34,905 nucleotides of DNA from Streptomyces albidochromogenes. GTDB lineage: Bacteria > Actinomycetota > Actinomycetes > Streptomycetales > Streptomycetaceae. The position numbers and the translations under genes are program-made. The notes below the pieces were generated by a model. The model was not told the origin of the DNA. It searched no databases and saw only the letters and a list, made by a program, of their open reading frames with translations. Positions 15,098 to 22,251 of the stretch are shown here, piece by piece; the stretch's first letter is position 1; every line of letters begins with the position of its first letter. Location of the stretch: positions 1 to 34,905 of the forward strand of contig NZ_VBVX01000034.1 in assembly GCF_005981925.1 (NCBI RefSeq). The letters run 5' to 3'.

Positions 15098-16435
15098 TCA
15101 GGAGTAGGCGTCCTCGACAGCGACTCGTCGCACTGTACGCAGTGTCGACTGGAGACGGTCCAGATCGGGCGAGCCCAGAGCGAGGCGGAGCGCCTGTGGT
15201 GTGTGCGTCGAGGTGCTGAACGGCTCCGCCGTGGAGACCGAGATGTTCTGACGCTCAAGGGTGGCGGTCAGGCGATCGGCGCGTGCGTCGTCGGGCAGCG
15301 GCAGCCATGTGAAGTAGGACGAGGGGTGGCTGATGACCGGCAGGCCTGCCAGCTCTTGTCTGGCGAGTGTTTGGCGGGCCTTGGCGTCGTCTCGCTTCTG
15401 TGCTTCCAAGTGGTCTACCGTGCCGTCTTCGAGCCAGCGGCAGGCTAGCGCGGTGGTGAGGGCCGGAGTGTTCCAGGTAGTCGCCCGGATCGCGCGTTCG
15501 AGCGACGGCACCGTGGACGGCGGCGCGACGACGAAGCCGACCCGCAGGCCGGTGGCGATGCTCTTGGAGAGTCCCGAGACGTAGACGGTAATGTCCGGCG
15601 CGGTCGCGGCCAGAGGCGGTGGAGGGTTCTCGACCAGGTATGCGTATGAGGCGTCTTCGATGATGAGCGGACCGTGCTGTCGAGCAATCTCGATCAGGCG
15701 GGTGCGGTCAGGTGCCGGCATGACCCAGCCCAGAGGGTTGTGCAAGGTGGGCATGGTGTAGATCGCGCGCACAGGGCGGGTCGCGCACAGTTCCTCAAGG
15801 GCGTCAAGGCTGGGCCCGTTGGCGGTTGTGGGTATGGGCTCCAGGTCGAGATGAAAGGCATGCGCGAGGACCTTGAAACCCGGATAGGTGAGTGCGTCGA
15901 CAGCGATGACGTCGCCGGCGTTGAGCGCGGCCATGACGGTGATGGCCAGGCCGTGCTGGGCGCCGCTGGTGATGAGGATCTGATCCGGGTCTGTGGTGAT
16001 TCCTCGACGCCTCAGGTGCCGTGCGATCGAGGCTCTGTCCTGGGGACGGCCTCGGTGTGGTTGATAGCGCAGCAGCGAGTCGAGGTCACCAGAGGTGGCC
16101 ACCTCTCGCAGGGCCTGCCGTAGGAGATCAGCTTGGCCGGGCAGCGAGGGATAGTTGAAGCTGAGGTCGACCGCGTTCGTGGGGACGAGCTGCTGATCGA
16201 TTCCGTGACCAGTGGGGACCGTGATGTCGCGCACGAACGTGCCGCGGCCCTGTTCCCGGCTTACCAGGCCCATCGCTTCCAGCTCGGCGTACACACGAGT
16301 TGCGGTCACGACGGCGATGCCTTCGCGGGCGGCCAGCCCGCGGTGTGTCGGCAACCGCGTACCTGCGGCGAGCCGCGTCGACCGGATGTCCGCGGCGAGC
16401 GCGTCGACCAACTTCTTGTACCGCGGGGCTGCCAT
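15098..16435 (-). CDS. MocR-type regulator: GntR helix-turn-helix fused to PLP-dependent aminotransferase-like domain
   Basis: 445 residues. The N-terminal GntR winged helix (residues about 1-70) includes RLPTHRGLAAREGIAVVTAT. The fold-type-I aminotransferase domain (about 90-440) includes ITSGAQHGLAITVMAALNAG, the PLP-binding aspartate region IIEDASYAYLVE, and the Schiff-base lysine in YVSGLSKSIATGLRVGF. MocR proteins use PLP as an effector and regulate nearby genes; few are catalytic. The start at 16435 is chosen because TACAAT on the minus strand (16443-16448) lies exactly seven bases upstream, fitting leaderless transcription; an ATG at 16453 is the alternative. It is divergent from the DJ-1/PfpI gene. 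No vitamin B6 gene is adjacent. Confidence 0.92.
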   Translation of the reverse strand: MAAPRYKKLVDALAADIRSTRLAAGTRLPTHRGLAAREGIAVVTATRVYAELEAMGLVSREQGRGTFVRDITVPTGHGIDQQLVPTNAVDLSFNYPSLPGQADLLRQALREVATSGDLDSLLRYQPHRGRPQDRASIARHLRRRGITTDPDQILITSGAQHGLAITVMAALNAGDVIAVDALTYPGFKVLAHAFHLDLEPIPTTANGPSLDALEELCATRPVRAIYTMPTLHNPLGWVMPAPDRTRLIEIARQHGPLIIEDASYAYLVENPPPPLAATAPDITVYVSGLSKSIATGLRVGFVVAPPSTVPSLERAIRATTWNTPALTTALACRWLEDGTVDHLEAQKRDDAKARQTLARQELAGLPVISHPSSYFTWLPLPDDARADRLTATLERQNISVSTAEPFSTSTHTPQALRLALGSPDLDRLQSTLRTVRRVAVEDAYS

Positions 16436-16440
16436 GCACC

Positions 16441-16461
16441 GAATTGTATCCATGACAATTC
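16441..16461. promoter_or_regulatory. 7-bp-arm palindrome over the MocR -10 region
   Basis: GAATTGT (16441-16447), a seven-base spacer, then ACAATTC (16455-16461). It covers the putative -10 (TACAAT, minus strand) of the MocR gene. A plus-strand TTGACT (-35-like) starts at 16464 for the divergent gene. Autoregulation is likely. Confidence 0.6.
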
Positions 16462-16522
16462 TTTGACTGTCCTGTTCACAGGTCCTTACCGTCGAGACCC
16501 ACTCTTCGGAAGGACAGCCGCC

Positions 16523-17146
16523 GTGCACATCGCCATCCTCACCTTCGAGGGTTACAACGAGCTCGACTCTCTGATCGCGCTCGGCGTGCTCAACCGCATC
16601 AAGACCGACGACTGGCGCGTCACCATCGCCACCCCCAGCGCCAAGGTGAAGTCGATGAACGGAGTCGTCATCGAGCAGATGTCCACTCTTGCGGAAGCGT
16701 GCGCCGCCGACGCCGTCATCGTGGGCAGTGGCATCGCCACCCGCGAGGTCGTCGAAGACCCGTCCATCATGAAGGTCCTGCGCGGCCTGGACCCCTCGCG
16801 CCAACTCATTGCGGCGCAGTGCTCCGGCGCGCTCGTGTTGGCCAAGCTCGGTCTGCTCCATGACATCCCCGCCTGTACCGACCTGACCACCAAGCCCTGG
16901 GTCGTCGCTGCCGGCGTTGAGGTGCTCAACCAGCCCTTCTATGCCAAGGACAACATCGCCACCGCTGGCGGCTGCCTGGCCTCGCAGTACCTAGCCGCCT
17001 GGATCATCGCGCGCCTTGAGGGCTACGACGCCGCCGAAAGCGCGCTGCACTACGTCGCCCCGGTCGGCGAGAAGGAGGAATACATCGAGCGCGCCTGGCG
17101 CAATATCACCCCCTACCTCCCCGCTCCCGCACCGGCACTCGTCTGA
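16523..17146 (+). CDS. DJ-1/PfpI family protein
   Basis: 207 residues with the class-I glutamine-amidotransferase-like fold: an N-terminal HIAILTFEGYNELDSLIALG and the nucleophile elbow AAQCSGALVLAKLG, with Cys100 as the conserved reactive residue. Family members act as cysteine-dependent hydratases, isonitrile hydratases, chaperones or deglycases; ThiJ-type isonitrile hydratases have a similar size. The GTG at 16523 is preceded by GGAAGGA at 16508-16514. It is divergent from a MocR regulator, which probably controls it. The EGYNELD acidic region near the N terminus provides the expected Glu. The substrate cannot be deduced. Confidence 0.88.
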   Translation: MHIAILTFEGYNELDSLIALGVLNRIKTDDWRVTIATPSAKVKSMNGVVIEQMSTLAEACAADAVIVGSGIATREVVEDPSIMKVLRGLDPSRQLIAAQCSGALVLAKLGLLHDIPACTDLTTKPWVVAAGVEVLNQPFYAKDNIATAGGCLASQYLAAWIIARLEGYDAAESALHYVAPVGEKEEYIERAWRNITPYLPAPAPALV

Positions 17147-17184
17147 CCCACCAGACACAAGGCGCGTCCGCATCACAGGCAGTG

Positions 17185-17410
17185 GGCGGTGAAGAGAGTC
17201 GAAGCCGTCGGCGTCGAAGTCGTGGATCACATTCCGCACCCGGTCGTCGTTGGTGAACGTCACCTCGGCGATCCTCGTCGCGGGCATGCCCTGAGCTGAG
17301 AGCAGCACCATCTGGGCCCGCCGCCGGGTCACCACCGATCCGGTGCCCCTGCGGATCATTCGCAGCAGGCGCCGCCCCTTATCGTCATCGATCTCTCGGA
17401 CACGTACTGG
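17185..17410 (-). mobile_element. IS630-type transposase N-terminal remnant
   Basis: The minus strand reads REIDDDKGRRLLRMIRRG, then RRRAQMVLLSAQGMPATRIA and RVRNVIHDFDADGFDSLH. This is the N-terminal helix-turn-helix region of an IS630-family transposase. It then runs into unrelated sequence after about 60 codons of homology. The catalytic DDE part is missing. Confidence 0.7.
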
Positions 17411-17473
17411 TTCTCCACCCGCACAGCCTCGCGGGCAGAGGGAGCATCTGGGTGAGGGCCCGCCATGTCGGCG

Positions 17474-17986
17474 TCAGGCCAGCAGTTCCCGTAGCCACGA
17501 CCGTTCCGCGTGGCTGGTGGTGCGGGCGATGGTGAGCATGCCGCGGCGGTAGGGGTCGTCGGTGTCCTCGGCACCCAGGAGGCGGTCGCCATCGCGGAAG
17601 AAGCTTGCGGGCTGTTCCAGGAAGTCCAGCCGCCGGCGAAGTACCGCGTGCTGGTCGGCGAGGTCGGGAAGCTGCGAGAGGAAGGCCAGGACCGTGAAGT
17701 ACCGGGTGCTGTCGCTGATGTCCAGGCCGTCGGCGTCCCGCAGCCGGCGCAGCAGCTCGGTGCGGCCGGCGGCGGTCAGGCTCAGGGTGTGTCGCTGGAC
17801 GGCCGAGGCGCCCGGCTCGGCTCTGCGGTCGAGCAGCCCGGCCTTGACCAGGCGGTTGATCGCCGGATAGAGGCTGCCGTCGCTGACCGGGCGGGCATGG
17901 CCGGACAAGTGCGCTATCTGGCGCCGTAGTTGGTAGCCGTGCAGTGGCCTCTCGGCCAGGAATCCCAGGATCGCGAGTTCCAGCAT
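17474..17986 (-). CDS. PadR family transcriptional regulator
   Basis: 170 residues. The N-terminal winged helix begins at once (MLELAILGFLAERPLHGYQL) and contains the PadR hallmark DGSLYPAINRLVKAGLL. A Vir-like helical dimerisation domain follows (FTVLAFLSQLPDLADQHAVL, then RRRLDFLEQPASFF). The start at 17986 matches the usual PadR beginning; an ATG at 18004 would add six residues. It is divergent from an isochorismatase-type gene, 55 bp away, with a long dyad in between, and presumably represses both. Confidence 0.92.
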   Translation of the reverse strand: MLELAILGFLAERPLHGYQLRRQIAHLSGHARPVSDGSLYPAINRLVKAGLLDRRAEPGASAVQRHTLSLTAAGRTELLRRLRDADGLDISDSTRYFTVLAFLSQLPDLADQHAVLRRRLDFLEQPASFFRDGDRLLGAEDTDDPYRRGMLTIARTTSHAERSWLRELLA

Positions 17987-18001
17987 GCTGCTACTCTCGC
18001 A

Positions 18002-18029
18002 CATCGAAACGAGATACCTCGAATCGATG
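18002..18029. promoter_or_regulatory. 28-bp nested dyad, likely PadR operator
   Basis: Outer arms CATCGA (18002-18007) and TCGATG (18024-18029) and inner arms CGAG (18010-18013) and CTCG (18018-18021) share one centre (between 18015 and 18016). It lies in the gap between the divergent PadR and isochorismatase genes, touching the alternative PadR start. Confidence 0.6.
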
Positions 18030-18041
18030 CAAGGGGCGAGG

Positions 18042-18731
18042 ATGACGTACACCGAGGAATGGGTGACCACGCGAGCGCGCGACGCCTACGACCACGGCCG
18101 GGCATCGTTCGACATACGGCCCGAGCGCACGGCGCTGCTGATCATCGACATGCAGGACGAATTCGTCCGACCCGGGTGGAGCCCCTACTGGGTGCCCGCG
18201 GCCACCCGGATGGCTCCCCGGCTGCGGCAACTGGTCGAGGACTGCCGAGCCGCCTCGATCCCGGTGATCTGGACCATCTTCGACGACACCCATCTCGGAC
18301 TGGACCGGCCGCACGCCCTGCCCTTCCTCCCGCATGCCGACACCGACTGGCGCCGCCCGGGCCCCGCCGAGGTATGGGCTCCGATGGGCCGCCGCCCCAG
18401 CGAGGCACTGATCCGCAAGCCCTCCTACGGCGCGTTCTACGACACCCCGCTCGACACAATGCTGCGCAACCTCGGCCGCGACACGGTCATCGTCACAGGC
18501 ACCCTCACCAACTACTGCTGCGGCACAACGGCTCGGCAGGCGTATGAACGCGGCTACAAGGTCGTATTCGGATCCGACACCACGGCCACCGACGACGAGT
18601 CCCGCCAGGAACCAGAACTCGCCGTGCTGCGAAAGGGCTTCGCACTCGTGCTGACCGCCGAGGAGATCGCGAACCGACTGATCACAACCAAGCCGGCACC
18701 GGAGGACGGGGACAGGGCGAACGTTGCCTAA
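18042..18731 (+). CDS. cysteine hydrolase, isochorismatase family
   Basis: 229 residues with the isochorismatase-like hydrolase fold. The catalytic triad is visible: Asp36 in ALLIIDMQDEF, Lys126 in IRKPSYGAF, and Cys159 in TGTLTNYCCGTTARQAYERGY. Family members hydrolyse isochorismate, nicotinamide, N-carbamoyl amines or related amides. The SYGAF segment after the Lys is typical of stand-alone hydrolases. The ATG at 18042 has GGGGCGAGG just upstream. The N terminus (about 25 residues) is longer than minimal members. It is divergently paired with PadR, so induction by a phenolic or related small molecule is plausible but not shown. Confidence 0.92.
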   Translation: MTYTEEWVTTRARDAYDHGRASFDIRPERTALLIIDMQDEFVRPGWSPYWVPAATRMAPRLRQLVEDCRAASIPVIWTIFDDTHLGLDRPHALPFLPHADTDWRRPGPAEVWAPMGRRPSEALIRKPSYGAFYDTPLDTMLRNLGRDTVIVTGTLTNYCCGTTARQAYERGYKVVFGSDTTATDDESRQEPELAVLRKGFALVLTAEEIANRLITTKPAPEDGDRANVA

Positions 18732-18761
18732 TGCAGCACTAGGCCCTCTTTCGGATCTTGC

Positions 18762-19105
18762 TTAGGCGGCATCCCACTGTGCTTGTAGCCAGCTGAGTTG
18801 CGCCTTGCTGAGCGGAGGCTCGAAGCCTTCAGGGAACATGAGCGTCAACGGCTGCGGCCACATGCTTTCGGGCCCGTGCTCTTCACAATGCAGAGCCACG
18901 AGATGCGGCCCCTCCCCACAAGCCTCGCGCTCGTAGAAGCGGTCATGCGTCCGGCAGAAGTACGAGAACACCGTGCAGTCGTCCTCGTCGGTCGGCTCGT
19001 AGAAACCGGGGTCCCGGACGATCTCTGTCACCGGTTCTTGAGGGTTGAGCCGAGGGATGGGCCGAGGGTCGCGCCACAGCAGTCGAGGAGGAAGCACGCG
19101 ATCAT
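18762..19105 (-). pseudogene. 3' part of an unknown gene truncated by an insertion sequence
   Basis: The minus strand encodes a coherent C-terminal segment (IPRLNPQEPVTEIVRDPGFY, then FSYFCRTHDRFYEREACGEG and HLVALHCEEHGPESM, ending LSWLQAQWDAA). Cys and His residues spaced as C-x2-H and H-C-x2-H suggest metal binding. The family is not recognised. Upstream of about 19105 the frame enters IS-like sequence, so the original start is lost. It is a truncated gene, unlikely to be expressed in its native form. Confidence 0.5.
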
Positions 19106-19128
19106 TCTGTGCCAAAGGCGGCTTCGAG

Positions 19129-19392
19129 TCAGCGAGCAGACCAGATGAAGATGCCCGCGAGATGGAGTGCCGCCAGGTAGATAAAGGCGGTCTTGTCATA
19201 CCGAGTAGCCAGGCCACGCCACTGCTTGAGTCTGTTGATGCAGCACTCGACCGTGTTGCGCTGCTTGTAGGCGTTGCCGTTGAAGGCCGGTGGTCTGCCG
19301 CCGTCGCTGCCCCGACGTTTGCGGTTGGCCGCCTGGTCGGCAGGCTGCGGGATCACCGCCCGGATTCCGCGCTGACGGAGATGGGAACGAAG
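19129..19392 (-). mobile_element. IS5-type transposase C-terminal remnant
   Basis: The minus strand reads LRQRGIRAVIPQPADQAANR, then AYKQRNTVECCINRLKQWRG and YLAALHLAGIFIW before the stop at 19129. This is the C-terminal part of the IS5-family DDE transposases common in Streptomyces, including the final N-T-V-E-x2-I-N-R-L glutamate region. The N-terminal half is absent upstream of about 19392. Confidence 0.8.
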
Positions 19393-19470
19393 CAGTGGCG
19401 CGGCATCGCTACCCGCTACGAAAGACCGCCCAGTCCTACGAGGCGGCCGTGACCCTCGCACCACTCCCCC
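19388..19470 (+). mobile_element. second IS5-type transposase C-terminal scrap, opposite orientation
   Basis: The plus strand reads TKQWRGIATRYE, then in a shifted frame KTAQSYEAAVTLA. This matches the same C-terminal region (LKQWRGLATRYDKTA...) as the adjacent minus-strand remnant, but pointing the other way. Two elements are thus joined head to head near 19390. Confidence 0.55.
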
Positions 19471-19574
19471 TCCTCGAACCCCCGGCGAACCACAGGTCAG
19501 GCAGTGATTGAACCAGCCGAGGTGGTGTTCGGTCCGCCGCTACATCGGCTGATACCGGCACCTCACCCCCGGCC

Positions 19575-19826
19575 ATGCTTGCCCACGCCGGCCTGGCCGC
19601 ACTCGCCGCCCAGGCCGGCGACAAGGCAAAGGGGGGTTGCAGAAACGGATTGACCACCGTCCCGCTCACCTCGGCAGAGATCCGGTACAGCCTCCTGCCC
19701 CGCCCACGAGCCGACCGCGACACCTCGCCCACGCACTGAAGTGGTCGGCCTGGAGAAGGCACCGCCGAGCCATCGCCGCCGCTGCCCCTACCGAGGACGC
19801 AGTACAGGGCACGAACCTGGAGTAGG
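19575..19826 (+). mobile_element. IS701-type transposase 3' remnant
   Basis: The plus strand reads MLAHAGLAALAAQAGDKAKG and VPLTSAEIRYSLL in one frame, then HLAHALKWSAWRRHRRAIAA in another. The order resembles the end of IS701-family transposases (a helix, an LTVPEIRRL-like segment, then WS-WRRRHQA). There is at least one frameshift, and the catalytic part is missing. Confidence 0.5.
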
Positions 19827-19961
19827 AAGCACGACGGCGCCCTCCAGAACAGTCCGGACGAGCCGCATGGAGCGCCCCGTCGCCGAGACGGCCCCGGTCA
19901 TCAACCCGTCCCGCGGGCCCGGACCGCTCGCGGACGCAGTCGTGGACGGTCCAAAGACGCG

Positions 19962-21101
19962 TCAGCTGACCCGAAGGCCGAGCGCCAGCGTCAGTTCAAG
20001 GACCCGGTTCGGCGATGCGAGATCCGGAAACAGCTCCCGCAGCTGCGACATCCGGTACCGGACTGTCTGGGGATGGATGAACAACTCCGCGGCCACTTCG
20101 TCTCGCCTGCCCTGGTGCAGCAGCCACGCCCGCAACGTTTCCTCCAGTCGTCGTGCGGTCGCGACGGGCAAGGTTCGCAACGGTGCGAGGGCTCGGGCAC
20201 GCAGATCTGCGAACGCGTCCGCGTCGGCGCTCAGCACCAGCTCGGGCAGGTGTTCTTCGGTGTCGCGAATGTCCGAGGAGAGCAAGCGCGCGCGTACGGC
20301 TCGTGCGTACGAGGCGGAGGCACGAGTCCATGGCCGGGCCGGGCCGACCACTGCGGTGCGGTCGGTCAGCTGCCGCAAGAGATGTGATCGGTCGGCATCG
20401 GGGACGAGCAGCACACCGGTGGCGTCCGGCAGATCGTCGAGGACGAGGGTGCTTGGGTCGAGCGTGCGGTAGGCGGGCCGGGCCTGGGCGGCGGGCAGCA
20501 GGACCGCGGTCAGCGAACCCGGAGGCTGCCACCCGGCCCGTTGAACAGAGGCCAGCAGCACGTCCGGGCTCGCGCCGGCGAGAAGGTCACGGGCCAGGTG
20601 TTCGAGGTGGCGCTCGTGGGCCCTGCCCCGGGCGGCCAGTTCGTCGGCGTGGCCCGCGGCGCTCGCGGCGGAGAGCTCGTCGATGTAGGCGAAGGTCAGC
20701 TCGGCGAACTTGGCGACCTCGGCGGCGGGCAGACCTGCGGGTACGGCACCCGCTGCCAGGCATCGCCAGGCCACGCGGGCTCCGACGCGGTAGGCGCTGA
20801 GCAGGGCGTCCATCGAACGGCCGTCGCGCACCTCGCCGCGGCCCAGCTCGTAGGCTGCGTCACCGGCGTCGCCGCCTGTGGCGTTCCCGCTCGCGAGGTC
20901 CAGGTAGTGCCCCAGGGCGGTGCGGACGGCTCGGCGGATGGTGGCGCCCATGTGGCCCGCAAGGGCGTTGGCGTAGGGAGGGACCTCGTCGATGATCGCT
21001 TGGACGACCTCGTCGGCGGTGGTCTTCAGCGCGGCCCGAAGTGCGGTGACCGTTGTCTCATCCAGGGCCAGTTCGCTGGCCCTCCGGACTGCATGGCTCA
21101 C
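19962..21101 (-). CDS. PucR-type helix-turn-helix transcriptional regulator
   Basis: About 379 residues from the GTG at 21101, which has an AGGGA site 8-9 bases upstream (a TTG at 21122 is the alternative). The N-terminal about 150 residues are helical and Ala-rich (VVQAIIDEVPPYANALAGHM) and resemble the sensory part of PucR/CdaR-like regulators. The middle is a degenerate GGDEF-like domain. The C-terminal HTH_30 (about 320-375) reads RRDEVAAELFIHPQTVRYRM, then RVLELTLALGLR. It is divergent from the reductase-desaturase operon, 87 bp away, and is probably its regulator, perhaps sensing fatty acyl compounds; that is inference. Confidence 0.88.
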   Translation of the reverse strand: MSHAVRRASELALDETTVTALRAALKTTADEVVQAIIDEVPPYANALAGHMGATIRRAVRTALGHYLDLASGNATGGDAGDAAYELGRGEVRDGRSMDALLSAYRVGARVAWRCLAAGAVPAGLPAAEVAKFAELTFAYIDELSAASAAGHADELAARGRAHERHLEHLARDLLAGASPDVLLASVQRAGWQPPGSLTAVLLPAAQARPAYRTLDPSTLVLDDLPDATGVLLVPDADRSHLLRQLTDRTAVVGPARPWTRASASYARAVRARLLSSDIRDTEEHLPELVLSADADAFADLRARALAPLRTLPVATARRLEETLRAWLLHQGRRDEVAAELFIHPQTVRYRMSQLRELFPDLASPNRVLELTLALGLRVS

Positions 21102-21141
21102 GTTTCTATTCCCTGCGAACAATTCTGCTGACCAGATTCAC

Positions 21142-21157
21142 GTCCTGCGGTCAGGAC
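21142..21157. promoter_or_regulatory. inverted repeat upstream of the reductase-desaturase operon
   Basis: GTCCTG (21142-21147), CGGT, then CAGGAC (21152-21157), perfect 6-bp arms. It lies in the gap between the PucR-type regulator and the reductase gene, so it is a candidate operator. Confidence 0.45.
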
Positions 21158-21188
21158 TTTACGCCTTGAGGGGCAGCAAGCTGGAGTC

Positions 21189-22244
21189 ATGACGAGTACA
21201 GCCCTCCGCAGCAGGGCGTGGAAACTGCTGGAGATGGTCACGACGCCGCTGCTGCCGTCGGACTACCTCGATCTGGTCAGCCCGCTGCACGCGGGCGCTG
21301 ACCTGCGGGGCCGCATCGAGGCCGTGCACCCCGAGACGGGTGACGCCGCGACCCTGGTGATCAGGCCGGGACGGGGCTGGCGCGGCCACACGGCCGGTCA
21401 GTACGTGCGGATCGGGGTCGACGTCGACGGGGTGCGCCTGTGGCGTGCCTACTCGATCACCTCGCCGACGAACCGCCAGGACGGCCGCATCACGATCACC
21501 GTGAAGGCGATCCCGGACGGCAAGGTCAGCAACCACCTGGTCCGCAGCGCGAAACCGGGCACATTGATCCAGCTCGACCAGGCGACCGGTGACTTCGTAC
21601 TGCCGCAGGCCAAGCCCGCCAGGGTTCTCTACCTGACGGCCGGCAGCGGCATCACGCCCGTGATGGGCATGCTGCGCGACACCGAGTTCGACGATGTCGT
21701 CATGGTCCACTGCGCGCCACGGCCGCAAGACGTGATCTTCCGCGACGAACTGCACGACCTGGTCGCGGACGAGAAGCTGCGGCTCACCGAGGTGCACACC
21801 GACACAGACGGCATGCTCGACATCGCCCGTCTCGACGAACTCGTGCCCGACTGGGCCGAGCGCGAGACCTGGGCCTGCGGGCCCGCGGGCCTGCTCGACG
21901 CCGTAGAGGAGCACTGGAGCGAGCACGGCGTCCACGAGCGCCTGCACACCGAACGCTTCCGCCCCGGCATCGTCGTCGCCGGCGACGGCGGCGAGGTCAC
22001 CTTCAGCGCCACCGGCAAGAGCGTCGACGCGGACGGCGCCACGCCGTTGCTGGACATCGGCGAGGAAGCCGGCGTGCTCATGCCCTCCGGGTGCCGCATG
22101 GGCATCTGCTTCGGCTGCGTCACGCCGCTCAAGGCGGGCGCCGTCCGTGACCTGCGCACCGGCGAGATCACCGAGGCCGAGCCGGGCGTCCTCATCCAGA
22201 CCTGCGTGTCCGCCGCGGCGGGCCCCTGCGACATCGAACGGTAG
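21189..22244 (+). CDS. ferredoxin reductase with C-terminal 2Fe-2S domain (desaturase electron donor)
   Basis: 351 residues in three modules. The FAD-binding barrel (about 35-135) includes RAYSITSPTN. The NAD(P)H domain (about 140-240) includes VLYLTAGSGITPVMGML and WACGPAGLLDAV. The plant-type ferredoxin (about 265-350) has cluster ligands in SGCRMGICFGC (C-x4-C-x2-C) and a fourth Cys in LIQTCVSAAAG. This arrangement matches the oxidoreductase that supplies electrons to membrane acyl-CoA desaturases, as known for Rv3230c with DesA3 in Mycobacterium tuberculosis. It is followed after seven bases by the desaturase gene, so the two form an operon. The start at 21189 has GGAG only two bases away. 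Confidence 0.93.
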   Translation: MTSTALRSRAWKLLEMVTTPLLPSDYLDLVSPLHAGADLRGRIEAVHPETGDAATLVIRPGRGWRGHTAGQYVRIGVDVDGVRLWRAYSITSPTNRQDGRITITVKAIPDGKVSNHLVRSAKPGTLIQLDQATGDFVLPQAKPARVLYLTAGSGITPVMGMLRDTEFDDVVMVHCAPRPQDVIFRDELHDLVADEKLRLTEVHTDTDGMLDIARLDELVPDWAERETWACGPAGLLDAVEEHWSEHGVHERLHTERFRPGIVVAGDGGEVTFSATGKSVDADGATPLLDIGEEAGVLMPSGCRMGICFGCVTPLKAGAVRDLRTGEITEAEPGVLIQTCVSAAAGPCDIER

Positions 22245-22251
22245 GAGCACC

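Noticed and set aside
13366..18731. A single biosynthetic gene cluster
   Set aside because: No synthase, ligase, tailoring set or resistance-export pair is present; the genes form separate regulator-enzyme pairs with their own operators.
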